Shown: in pieces, positions 57,237 through 64,000 of the stretch | Numbering within the stretch: the first letter of the stretch is position 1 | How the letters are laid out: each line of letters starts with the position of its first letter | DNA from: Pseudomonas synxantha | GTDB lineage: Bacteria > Pseudomonadota > Gammaproteobacteria > Pseudomonadales > Pseudomonadaceae | DNA: 64,000 nucleotides | Reading direction: 5' to 3' | Assembly (NCBI RefSeq): GCF_900105675.1 | Contig: NZ_LT629786.1 | Span: 186,001-250,000, forward strand | Program-made: the position numbers and the translations under genes | The notes under the pieces: model-generated | Told to the model about the DNA's origin: nothing | Database searches by the model: none | Seen by the model: the letters and a program-made list of their open reading frames with translations, nothing else

Positions 57237-58202
57237 ATGAGTAATTCGTACACCGACTATTCCCACGACCATATGTTCCTGGGGAAATCACATGAAGAAA
57301 ACGCCAAGCGAACCTTGTGGGTAGTGGCTCTGACCGTCGTAATGATGGTTGCTGAAATCACCGCAGGTTATCTCACTGGCTCAATGGCGTTGCTTGCTGA
57401 TGGATTTCACATGGCAACACACGCTGGAGCACTTGGCATAGCCGCAGCTGCTTACGGTTACGCAAAAAGACATGCCTCAAATGCTCGCTACAGTTTTGGA
57501 ACTGGCAAGGTTGGAGACTTGGGTGGCTTCGCATCTGCTCTGATTTTGGGACTGGTCTCTTTGGGAATTGCCGGAGAGTCGCTATTTCGTCTCTTTCAAC
57601 CGACTCAAGTGCAATTCGGGACAGCGACTCTTATCGCAATTGTCGGATTAGCAGTGAATGTGGTGAGCGCGCTTTTGCTGTCTGGCGGTCATAATCATCA
57701 CCATGGGCATGACCACGGCCAAGATGAATCTCACCATGCACATGGTCATGACAATAATCTGCGCTCTGCTTATATTCACGTCATTGCAGATGCACTGACT
57801 TCGGTTCTGGCCATCGCAGCACTGCTTGCTGGTCGTTACCTTGGTTGGGTCTGGCTCGACCCTGCAATGGGGATTGTGGGTGCAGTTGTCATCGCACGCT
57901 GGGCTTGGTCGTTGATGCGGGTGACTGCGAGTGTATTGCTAGACCAGACAGATGATCATGTCGCTGAAGAGATTCGTGAACTGGTTGAGCGACAGGGAGA
58001 TGCTTCGATCATAGATCTTCATGTCTGGCAGGTAGGGCCGCAAGCCCGCGCCGCTATTGTGAGTGTTCTAGGCAGCCCAGCAGTGAATGCACAAAACATA
58101 CGAGAACGGCTTGCGACAGTTCATGAGATCACTCATCTGACAGTTGAGTACCGCACGAAGCCGGGCGCTGTTTCACCCGATCAGGTCGCCGTTCAGGCTT
58201 AG
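57237..58202 (+). CDS. dmeF: CDF-family cobalt/nickel efflux transporter DmeF
   Basis: The 321-residue cation diffusion facilitator exports Co2+/Ni2+ (perhaps Zn2+) across the inner membrane. It has six membrane segments, a metal site of L-L-A-D-G-F-H-M in helix 2 and H181-x-x-x-D185 in helix 5, and a His-rich cytoplasmic loop at residues 152-171. The C-terminal soluble domain (about 235-305) has V-W-Q-V-G-P. The S-H-D-H motif near the N-terminus is usual for DmeF. It is co-transcribed with dmeR. Confidence 0.92.
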   Translation: MSNSYTDYSHDHMFLGKSHEENAKRTLWVVALTVVMMVAEITAGYLTGSMALLADGFHMATHAGALGIAAAAYGYAKRHASNARYSFGTGKVGDLGGFASALILGLVSLGIAGESLFRLFQPTQVQFGTATLIAIVGLAVNVVSALLLSGGHNHHHGHDHGQDESHHAHGHDNNLRSAYIHVIADALTSVLAIAALLAGRYLGWVWLDPAMGIVGAVVIARWAWSLMRVTASVLLDQTDDHVAEEIRELVERQGDASIIDLHVWQVGPQARAAIVSVLGSPAVNAQNIRERLATVHEITHLTVEYRTKPGAVSPDQVAVQA

Positions 58203-58245
58203 CAATGAGCCCGTAGTTCGCATAAGTTCGCCGAGGAATTGACCA

Positions 58246-58443
58246 ATGGCCAAGGACATCGAGAATCCGTGTACTTCTGTCTGCCAGTTGAACAGCGAAC
58301 TGTGCGTCAGCTGCGGTCGCACCAAGGAAGACATCAGAAAATGGAAACGAATGAAGCGTCCAGAAAAAATGGCCGCTGTACAACGCGCGACCCTGCGTCT
58401 GAAAAGCCTGCAAAAAAAGAACTCTCAAACCACTGTAATTTAA
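58246..58443 (+). CDS. DUF1289 domain small protein
   Basis: The 65-residue protein reads MAKDIENPCTSVCQLNSELC, then V-S-C-G-R-T-K-E-D-I-R-K-W, with the four conserved cysteines (C9, C13, C20, C23) of DUF1289, a likely metal or Fe-S binding family of unknown role. It starts 43 nt after dmeF on the same strand and may be part of that operon. A basic C-terminus (R-L-K-S-L-Q-K-K) might bind nucleic acid. Confidence 0.83.
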   Translation: MAKDIENPCTSVCQLNSELCVSCGRTKEDIRKWKRMKRPEKMAAVQRATLRLKSLQKKNSQTTVI

Positions 58444-58746
58444 CTTTTCTACGCTTTCAGCCGAGACAGATGTCCAGATTCGGAAAGGCAAGCTGAGTGG
58501 CAACGCCACCCGAACTTAGCACTATCGTGGTCAGATGCGCAGTGCTTGTCAGCAGACGGAGCATGGCGTCATCTCAAATTGTTATTGAGGACAGCGGTAC
58601 GGGGTTATCCGATTCGGCGCAGGCGCGCCTTTACAGCTTGTTGCTGATCGTCCTTTGCGTATTGCTTGAGAATGAAATCAACATAGCATGTCCCGCTGCA
58701 TGGCCATGAGCTGGGACCATGCTGTGGCCGAATGGATGAGGTGGGA
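58444..58746. other. Gap without recognisable genes
   Basis: A short plus-strand frame (58497-58709) exists but lacks a ribosome site or family match, and the base composition is mixed. No repeats or terminators stand out. It separates the convergent DUF1289 and DUF411 genes. Confidence 0.5.
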
Positions 58747-59214
58747 TTAGTTTGCGGGGTATTCAGCAATGACCTGATCTACGCCGGCTTTGGTCAGGCC
58801 GATTATTTGGTAGGTCTCATGTACTCCGTCGACTTCCATTCCTGGAGAACCTGCTGGCATTCCAGGAGCAGCGATCCCGAGAAGGTCGTCACGCTTACTC
58901 ATCGCAATTATTTGCTCAACTGGCACATGACCTTCAACAAACTTCCCGTTGATCATCGCAGTGTGACAAGACGAGAGTCGTGGAGCGACACCTAGATCTT
59001 GTTTGACAGCACTCATGTTGGTTTCTACATGATCAATGACGGTGAAGCCATTGGCCTCAAGATGCTGAATCCATTTTTTGCAGCATCCGCAGTTTGCATC
59101 TCGATGCACATCGATGGTCAGGGCCTGCGCCGCTTGAGCCGTTGAGCCGATGAACAGCGCAGCGAATGTTGCAATACGCAGAAATCGACTTGAAAGTCGG
59201 AAGCTACCTGTCAT
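58747..59214 (-). CDS. DUF411 periplasmic metal-binding protein
   Basis: The 155-residue exported protein (signal peptide about 1-31) begins its mature part with L-T-I-D-V-H-R-D-A-N-C-G-C-C-K-K-W, where C42, C44 and C45 form the DUF411 motif. Other conserved blocks are S-S-C-H-T-A-x-I-N-G (near residue 82), E-G-H-V-P and G-M-P-x-G-S-P-G-M-E. DUF411 proteins are found in copper and silver resistance operons and are thought to bind Cu. It lies downstream of copB on the same strand after a 162-nt gap. Confidence 0.87.
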   Translation of the reverse strand: MTGSFRLSSRFLRIATFAALFIGSTAQAAQALTIDVHRDANCGCCKKWIQHLEANGFTVIDHVETNMSAVKQDLGVAPRLSSCHTAMINGKFVEGHVPVEQIIAMSKRDDLLGIAAPGMPAGSPGMEVDGVHETYQIIGLTKAGVDQVIAEYPAN

Positions 59215-59376
59215 GAATATTTCCTTTTCCCTTGGAGACGGCGAGATGTTCTACGAAGCAATAGAACCCCACTCAAGCGTTCATGCCGCTGCAAAGGTTA
59301 CATTGAAGGATCTACTTTAGAGTCGGGGAGCCAACTCCCCGATCATTTGAATTCGTAGGGCTAGTGCTCAAATCGC

Positions 59377-60396
59377 TCAGAACCACATCCGAATACCAGC
59401 TACAAACCGGGCCTCGTTTGTCTTTTCCCCTTCATCGCTGGCTAGGTCAGCCGTCTTACCATATGAGCGATTCCAGCTAACACCAATGTAGGGTGCGAAT
59501 TGACGAGTAATTTCGTAGCGCAACCGCAGGCCTAGTTCGGTGTTGGCCAATCCAGATCCTATGCCGCGCTGAGGATCATTTTTCCCGTACAAGTTTACTT
59601 CGGCGGTCGGCTGCAAGATCAGGCGATTGGTCAACAGGATGTCGTAATCGCCTTCAAACCGAGCTGCGGTTTGACCGTTCTCACCAATATAAGCAGTCGC
59701 TTCAGCTTCAAAGTTATAGAGGGCCATGCCCTGAATACCGAGCGCTCCCCATGTTTGAGGTGACCCAGGTTTGAAGTCTTGTCGAATGCCGGTGACGACA
59801 TCCCACCAAGGACCGATGGCGTGTCCCCACAGAGCCTGAAGTTCAGCGTTCTCGGTTACGCCATTGGTACGTTCGCCTTCCGAACGCAACCATAGGCGAT
59901 CGACGTCACCGCCGATCCACCCTTTTGCATCCCAAGCCAGCGCACTACCGTTGTCAGCGTCTTGGTACTCAAATTTATCCAGGAGGATGAACGAGTTAAT
60001 TTTTTTATCGTGCACACCATGGCCTGGTAAGTCTGGAAAAGCGGCGGCCCGGTCAGCGTCGGTAAGTACGGGGATTGGGGTTCGGCTTGTGGTAGTCGCC
60101 CCTCCATCCATGCTTTCCATACCGTCCATTTGCCCGTTATCGCTGTGATCCATAGCCCCCATCTTGCTATGGTCCATGGCTCCCATTGAGCCGTGGTCCA
60201 TCTTGGAGTGATCCATCGCGGCATCTTTCGGTTTGGCGGGTTTGGATTTTTGTGCAGTTGAAGACTTTGCGTCCGCACTTGATGGCATCGCCATCGACGG
60301 ATCCATCTCTTCAGCGGCTTGAGCCATGAAAAAGAATGCTGGACCGGTAGAGACTGCAAGTGCCATCAGCGTTGGGCGTAAAAACTTACTGGTCAT
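59377..60396 (-). CDS. copB: Copper resistance outer membrane protein CopB
   Basis: CopB is an outer-membrane beta-barrel protein of the Cop/Pco system that binds copper in the periplasm. The 339-residue precursor (signal peptide to A-Q-A, residue 27) has repeated M-D-H-S-K-M and M-D-H-x-x-M elements (residues 58-96) that can bind Cu. The barrel region from about 110 ends in V-A-G-I-R-M-W-F with the terminal Phe. I start it at 60396; an in-frame ATG (60429) is less likely. It ends the copA-small protein-copB operon. Confidence 0.93.
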   Translation of the reverse strand: MTSKFLRPTLMALAVSTGPAFFFMAQAAEEMDPSMAMPSSADAKSSTAQKSKPAKPKDAAMDHSKMDHGSMGAMDHSKMGAMDHSDNGQMDGMESMDGGATTTSRTPIPVLTDADRAAAFPDLPGHGVHDKKINSFILLDKFEYQDADNGSALAWDAKGWIGGDVDRLWLRSEGERTNGVTENAELQALWGHAIGPWWDVVTGIRQDFKPGSPQTWGALGIQGMALYNFEAEATAYIGENGQTAARFEGDYDILLTNRLILQPTAEVNLYGKNDPQRGIGSGLANTELGLRLRYEITRQFAPYIGVSWNRSYGKTADLASDEGEKTNEARFVAGIRMWF

Positions 60397-60400
60397 GATC

Positions 60401-60646
60401 TCAATCTGCCTTTTTGGTTTTTTGGTCATGATCCATCGACTCATGGCTCATCTGGCTATGGTCCATCGCCCCGTGATCTAGCTTCGAATCGTTTGCCGTT
60501 GCTGGCTTGTCCGTTGCTGTAACAGGAACAGTGGTTGAATGGTCGCTGCCATTTTCCTCTGCCAGCACCGTGGACGAGAGTCCACCCAGCAGGACAGCGG
60601 CAAAGAGGCAACCCACGAGGGAATTACGATTTCGGTATGTGCTCAC
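60401..60646 (-). CDS. Small His/Met-rich periplasmic protein between copA and copB
   Basis: The 81-residue precursor has a signal peptide (about 1-29, [13 protein letters not shown]) and a short mature part with [14 protein letters not shown] near the C-terminus, the same motif used by CopA and CopB to bind copper. It is encoded 12 nt after copA and 4 nt before copB. I do not recognise a named family; it could be a periplasmic copper sponge. Confidence 0.75.
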   Translation of the reverse strand: MSTYRNRNSLVGCLFAAVLLGGLSSTVLAEENGSDHSTTVPVTATDKPATANDSKLDHGAMDHSQMSHESMDHDQKTKKAD

Positions 60647-60658
60647 AGATCGTCTCCT

Positions 60659-62563
60659 TTACTCATCAACCCGTACTTCACGGAACATGCCCATTTCCAT
60701 ATGGAAAAGCAGGTGACAGTGATATGCCCAACGGCCTAAGGCATCAGCGGTGACTCGATAGCTGCGTTTGGTACCTGGTGGCATATCGATCGTGTGCTTG
60801 CGCACCATGAACTTGCCGTTCTCGTCCTCAAGGTCACTCCACATGCCGTGAAGGTGGATGGGGTGTGTCATCATGGTGTCGTTCACCAAGGTGATGCGCA
60901 GACGCTCGCCATACTTCAGGCGCAGCGGTTCGGCGTCAGAGAATTTGATGCCGTTGAACGACCACGAAAACTTCTCCATGTGACCGGTCAAATGAAGCTC
61001 GATGGTACGATTTGGCTCGCGGCCGTCAGGGTCTTGGAAAGTGCTTTTCAAGTCGGAGTAAGTGAGCACTCGACGACCATTGTTCCGCAAGCCTATGCCC
61101 GGATCACTTAGCTTTGGCGTTGGATTCATGGCTTGCATATCAACCAGGGGATTGTTGGTTTCAGAGGCAGGGTGTGTCTGCATTTCTCCACCCATACCAC
61201 CCATGCCAGCCATCCCTGACATATCACCATTGCCCATCCCAGCCATCTTGCTGTGATCCATGCCCGCCATGTTAGTCATGTCACCGCTGTCCATGCCGGT
61301 CATCCCGGTCATGTCACTTTGGTCCATACCGGTCATCTTGCTGTGGTCCATGCCCGCCATGCCCGCCATGCCGGACATGTCACCTGGTGTCTTCTCTGCG
61401 CCGCCCATACCAGCCATGCTGCCATGGTCCATACCAGCCATACCGCCCATCCCCATGTCATCCATAGTGACGATTGGACGTGGATCTATAGCAGGTACCT
61501 GAGCAACTAGCCCTTCACGAAGAGCGAGGGTTCCGCGTGCATAACCCGTCCGATCCATAGACTGGGCGAAGATGGTGTAAGCCTCTTCACTGGCAGGCTC
61601 TACGATCACGTCATACGTTTCAGCTACGGCGATGCGGAATTCGTCAACACTCACTGGGTTGACGTGTTGGCCGTCGGCGGCCACAACGGTCATTTTCAAA
61701 CCAGGAATGCGGACGTCGAAATAGCTCATCGCCGAGCCGTTGATAAAGCGTAGTCGTAGCTTCTCACCCGGCTTGAAAATACCGGTCCAGTTACCGTTTG
61801 GCGCCTGGCCATTCATGAGATAGGTGTAAGTATCTGCGCTGACGTCTCCAAGGTCGGTTGGGCTCATGTTCATTTCAGCCCACATCTTCCTGTCAGCTAC
61901 TGTAGCTGACCAACCTTGCTTACTGACATCGTCGATAAAATCACCAACGGTGCGTTTATGGTGGTTGTAGTAGCCCGACTGTTTCTTAAGCTTGGCCATG
62001 ACGCGACTAGGATCTTCATCGGTCCAATCAGTCAACATCACCACATAGTCGCGGTTGTATTGAAAAGGTTCAGGCTCTTTCGAGTCGATAACGATTGGCC
62101 CGTAAACCCCTGCCTGCTCCTGTAAGCCCGAGTGGCTGTGGTACCAGTACGTACCATTCTGATGAACCTTGAACTTGTACTCGTACATGCCGTCGGGTGC
62201 GATGCCATGGAAACTCAAGCCAGGTACACCGTCCATATTGGCCGGCAGAATGATCCCGTGCCAATGGATTGAGGTGTCTTGGTCCAGGCGGTTTTTTACA
62301 CGCAGGGTGACTGTCTCTCCTTCGCGCCAACGCAGCAAAGGTCCTGGCAATGATCCATTGATGGTCATGGCTGTTCGCGGCGAGCCGGTAATGTTTACAG
62401 GTGTTTCACCAATAAACAGATCAAATTCATTGCCGGTGAGTACGCTCGGCAGACCTGGACTTGTCACCGCCCATACTGGAGTGCGCCAAAGGCCAAAGCC
62501 GCCGAGAATGCCACCAGCGGCCAAGCCTTTTACGAATGTCCGTCTAGAGGTTTTGGAATGCAT
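60659..62563 (-). CDS. copA: Multicopper oxidase CopA (copper resistance)
   Basis: CopA oxidises Cu(I) in the periplasm. The 634-residue precursor has a Tat signal (SRRTFVKGLAAGG at 6-18), the multicopper ligand motifs H-W-H-G-I (near residue 95), W-Y-H-S-H-S-G (near 138), H-P-I-H-L-H-G (near 567) and H-C-H-L-L-F-H (near 615). A Met-rich insert of about 95 residues (around 365-460, M-D-H-S-K-M repeats) marks CopA of Pseudomonas. I start it at ATG 62563 with GGAAA upstream; a TTG five codons before is not needed. It is the first gene of the cop operon. Confidence 0.96.
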   Translation of the reverse strand: MHSKTSRRTFVKGLAAGGILGGFGLWRTPVWAVTSPGLPSVLTGNEFDLFIGETPVNITGSPRTAMTINGSLPGPLLRWREGETVTLRVKNRLDQDTSIHWHGIILPANMDGVPGLSFHGIAPDGMYEYKFKVHQNGTYWYHSHSGLQEQAGVYGPIVIDSKEPEPFQYNRDYVVMLTDWTDEDPSRVMAKLKKQSGYYNHHKRTVGDFIDDVSKQGWSATVADRKMWAEMNMSPTDLGDVSADTYTYLMNGQAPNGNWTGIFKPGEKLRLRFINGSAMSYFDVRIPGLKMTVVAADGQHVNPVSVDEFRIAVAETYDVIVEPASEEAYTIFAQSMDRTGYARGTLALREGLVAQVPAIDPRPIVTMDDMGMGGMAGMDHGSMAGMGGAEKTPGDMSGMAGMAGMDHSKMTGMDQSDMTGMTGMDSGDMTNMAGMDHSKMAGMGNGDMSGMAGMGGMGGEMQTHPASETNNPLVDMQAMNPTPKLSDPGIGLRNNGRRVLTYSDLKSTFQDPDGREPNRTIELHLTGHMEKFSWSFNGIKFSDAEPLRLKYGERLRITLVNDTMMTHPIHLHGMWSDLEDENGKFMVRKHTIDMPPGTKRSYRVTADALGRWAYHCHLLFHMEMGMFREVRVDE

Positions 62564-62707
62564 GCCGTTTATTTCCAATCAGTCAAAAGGGAAGCCGTGC
62601 GAAACAACCGATCATGAGTTGCCCGGATCAGCTTTGCCCACCGTCACAAAAGACAAACTCTTACGGCAAGCGAGCTCAGAAATTGCCACATTTAAACCAC
62701 CGCAGTG

Positions 62708-62722
62708 ATTACATTTCTGTCA
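62708..62722 (-). promoter_or_regulatory. Cop-box-like site upstream of copA
   Basis: On the minus strand TGACA-GAAA-TGTAAT is a perfect match to TGACA-N4-TGTNAT, 145 nt before the copA start and between copA and ptrA. Confidence 0.7.
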
Positions 62723-62740
62723 GCTTGGAGGGCTAGCTAT

Positions 62741-62947
62741 TTAGCAATTCTTGTGATCCATCGCCTTGGCTTTGCTTTCAGCGACGGGATGTTGGGCATT
62801 TTGCGTTTGAGCTACTCGGTACGATTCCATCGAATTATTCCTGGCCACTTCCATGCGTGCGAAAGTCCGGTCACCACCCCCTTCAGCCATAGCCAAAGAA
62901 GAGACGGTCAGAGCCGCGATGACGAACAAGGTTTTGATAGGGTTCAT
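62741..62947 (-). CDS. ptrA: PtrA-like small periplasmic protein
   Basis: The 68-residue precursor has a signal peptide (to S-S-L-A-M-A, residue 21) followed by E-G-G-G-D-R-T-F-A-R-M-E-V-A, the PtrA N-terminal pattern of copper-induced Pseudomonas proteins. A tail with A-M-D-H-K-N-C may bind copper. It has its own cop box and precedes the cop operon on the same strand. It shares its first 30 residues' design with the DUF2790 gene at 54855. Confidence 0.82.
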   Translation of the reverse strand: MNPIKTLFVIAALTVSSLAMAEGGGDRTFARMEVARNNSMESYRVAQTQNAQHPVAESKAKAMDHKNC

Positions 62948-63333
62948 TTGGGGGGCCTCGGATGATTATTGGTGACCCCTGAATCCACATCAGTCGTTGA
63001 CTCTAGGGGGTGAGCTTGAGGCTCAATAGGACTATAAGACTCATCCCCTGTCAGGAAGCTTAGGCCAATATTACAGTTGTGTCAGGTTGCGATATTTCTC
63101 TTGAGATGCAGAGTGATTAGTCCGTAAGGTCTAAGCTATCCAACGACACATAACCTCCATCCACCATCTAAAATTTACCTGTGCGGCGTTGTAAGTTTCC
63201 GGTCACTGCACGATGGCGTGGCGTTTTTTGAGTTTTTCGCTGAAATCATACATCGGCTCGGACGCACTACGTTAAGCACTTGAGTGTTCGATAGGTGGGA
63301 ATTAAATGGCAGCGTAACTAAAGGTGGCCACCG
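62948..63333. other. Upstream region between ptrA and flgB
   Basis: It holds the cop box at 63070-63084 that serves ptrA. The remaining ~250 nt before flgB carry no gene or repeat that I can recognise, and no obvious sigma-54 or sigma-28 flagellar promoter. Confidence 0.55.
63070..63084 (-). promoter_or_regulatory. Cop-box-like site upstream of ptrA
   Basis: On the minus strand TGACA-CAAC-TGTAAT is a perfect match to TGACA-N4-TGTNAT, 123 nt before the ptrA start. Confidence 0.7.
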
Positions 63334-63747
63334 GTGAGTATTAATTTTGACAAAGCGCTTGGCTCCGCAGAAAGAGCATTACGTTTTCGCAGCCAACGAG
63401 CTGAGGTACTTAGCAATAATATCGCTAATGCCGACACTCCTAACTTTAAGGCCAGGGACTTGGACTTTTCTGCTGTACTGGCTAGCCAAACAAAAGGAGG
63501 TTTGGCTACTCCGTTCTCTTTAAAAACAACAAACCCAAAACATATTGCCGTAAACGAATTAGTAAGTGATATTCACGGCGGTGCTTTGCTTTACAGTACG
63601 CCGAACCAACCTTCCATTGATCAAAATACTGTGGATCAACAGGTCGAGGTCGCAAAGTATACGGAAAATGAAATTCATTTCGAAACCGCCTTTACTAGAT
63701 TAAATGGAGCATTTAAGGGGCTACTTAAAGCTCTGCGAGGTGAATAA
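63334..63747 (+). CDS. flgB: Flagellar basal-body rod protein FlgB, orphan copy
   Basis: The 137-residue protein matches FlgB over its whole length: MSINFDKALG, F-R-S-Q-R-A-E-V-L-S-N-N-I-A-N-A-D-T-P, N-F-K-A-R-D-L-D-F, Q-P-S-I-D-Q-N-T-V-D and the terminal L-K-A-L-R-G-E. FlgB forms the proximal rod of the flagellum. Here it stands alone, without flgC next to it, inside a copper resistance block. The start is a GTG after AAAGGTGG. Its codons are AT-richer than core genes, which suggests transfer. It appears full length, so it may be functional or a moved copy. Confidence 0.87.
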   Translation: MSINFDKALGSAERALRFRSQRAEVLSNNIANADTPNFKARDLDFSAVLASQTKGGLATPFSLKTTNPKHIAVNELVSDIHGGALLYSTPNQPSIDQNTVDQQVEVAKYTENEIHFETAFTRLNGAFKGLLKALRGE

Positions 63748-63777
63748 TAAACTTTACCCAGCGAGGGAATCAGCGCC

Positions 63778-63978
63778 TCAGGCGCTGATTTGGGAAGGGA
63801 AACCGAGTGCTTCGACAGTTTTACGGACTTGCTCTGGGTTTTCACTGCTTTCAACGCTTACCTTACCTGCTGCGCGATCCACGGAAATCATAGCCTCGCT
63901 GTCCAGTGACTGAATTGCTTTGGTGATTTTGCTGACGCAGCTACCGCAACCAATGCCTGATACGTTTAAGACGAACAT
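63778..63978 (-). CDS. copZ: Copper chaperone CopZ-like HMA-domain protein
   Basis: The 66-residue protein is a single heavy-metal-associated domain: M-F-V-L-N-V-S-G-I-G-C-G-S-C-V-S-K, with the metal pair C11 and C14. It has Gly-Cys-Gly-Ser-Cys rather than the usual M-x-C-x-x-C, as in some CopZ-like proteins. It most likely carries Cu(I) to a P-type ATPase, probably encoded just outside the window. GAGGAATAACC precedes the ATG. Confidence 0.85.
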   Translation of the reverse strand: MFVLNVSGIGCGSCVSKITKAIQSLDSEAMISVDRAAGKVSVESSENPEQVRKTVEALGFPSQISA

Positions 63979-64000
63979 GGTTATTCCTCTTGTGCTGAGC

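Noticed and set aside
58497..58709. A 70-codon plus-strand frame after the DUF1289 gene
   Set aside because: No ribosome site, no recognisable domain, and a leucine-rich tail that could be chance.
61253..61510. Open frames antisense to the Met-rich part of copA
   Set aside because: They arise from the repeated M-D-H coding units of copA. They have no ribosome site of their own.

Overview
The window looks like a chromosomal segment of a fluorescent Pseudomonas (P. fluorescens group). This rests on gene content and order (moeB-murI, ribF-ileS-lspA-fkpB-ispH, bamD/rluD-pgeF-clpB, algW, a fused cysNC), on the P. fluorescens-type REP pairs scattered between core genes, and on the high GC of the first 44 kb. 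The species is not determined.

Region by region. 1-2.3 kb: end of prmC, then moeB, murI and a PagL-type lipid A deacylase. 2.3-12.1 kb: a minus-strand block that looks like a photo-responsive regulon. It holds a DUF523/DUF1722 protein, a MerR regulator of the LitR/CarH type, phrB photolyase, a short-chain dehydrogenase, an FAD oxidoreductase, a DUF1365 protein, a cyclopropane-fatty-acid-synthase-like methyltransferase and a DUF2878 membrane protein, plus a second unit with a renalase-like flavoprotein and a Trp-rich protein. Two perfect and one near-perfect TGTACA-N12-TGTACA sites precede these two units. 12.2-33.8 kb: housekeeping genes (yfcH-like, hemH, a TonB-dependent receptor, algW, Nif3-like, cysD-cysNC, plsC-like, pta, slyD, rpsT, murJ, ribF, ileS, lspA, fkpB, ispH). 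33.8-36.7 kb: minor type IV pilins (fimT divergent from pilV-pilW-pilX-pilE) without pilY1. 36.8-43.8 kb: thiO, bamD, rluD, pgeF and clpB with a heat-shock promoter. 44.0-44.6 kb: a tRNA operon Asn-Pro-Lys-Pro.

From the tRNA cluster onward the DNA changes character: lower GC, no REP elements and mobile-element genes. 44.8-53.9 kb carries one end of an integrating conjugative element of the MobH/PAPI-1 kind: a tyrosine recombinase, a MobH relaxase, a DUF3742-like protein, TraG and the TIGR03755/03756/03757 proteins. The rest of the conjugation apparatus is not in the window. 54.8-64 kb is a metal-resistance block: DUF2790 and PtrA-like small periplasmic proteins, an OprD-family porin, a dmeR-dmeF cobalt/nickel efflux pair, a DUF411 protein, copA-copB with a small His/Met-rich protein between them, and a CopZ-like chaperone. 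Four copies of a cop-box-like motif lie upstream of copA, ptrA, the DUF2790 gene and the porin gene, which suggests one copper-responsive CopR regulon. An orphan, apparently intact flgB sits inside this block.

The most notable observations are: (i) the operator architecture of the light-regulon promoter; (ii) a 30-codon ORF coupled at both ends between phrB and the dehydrogenase gene, which looks like the in-frame deletion scar of a larger gene; (iii) the shared cop boxes; (iv) the abrupt end of the conjugation module next to copper genes; and (v) the orphan flgB.
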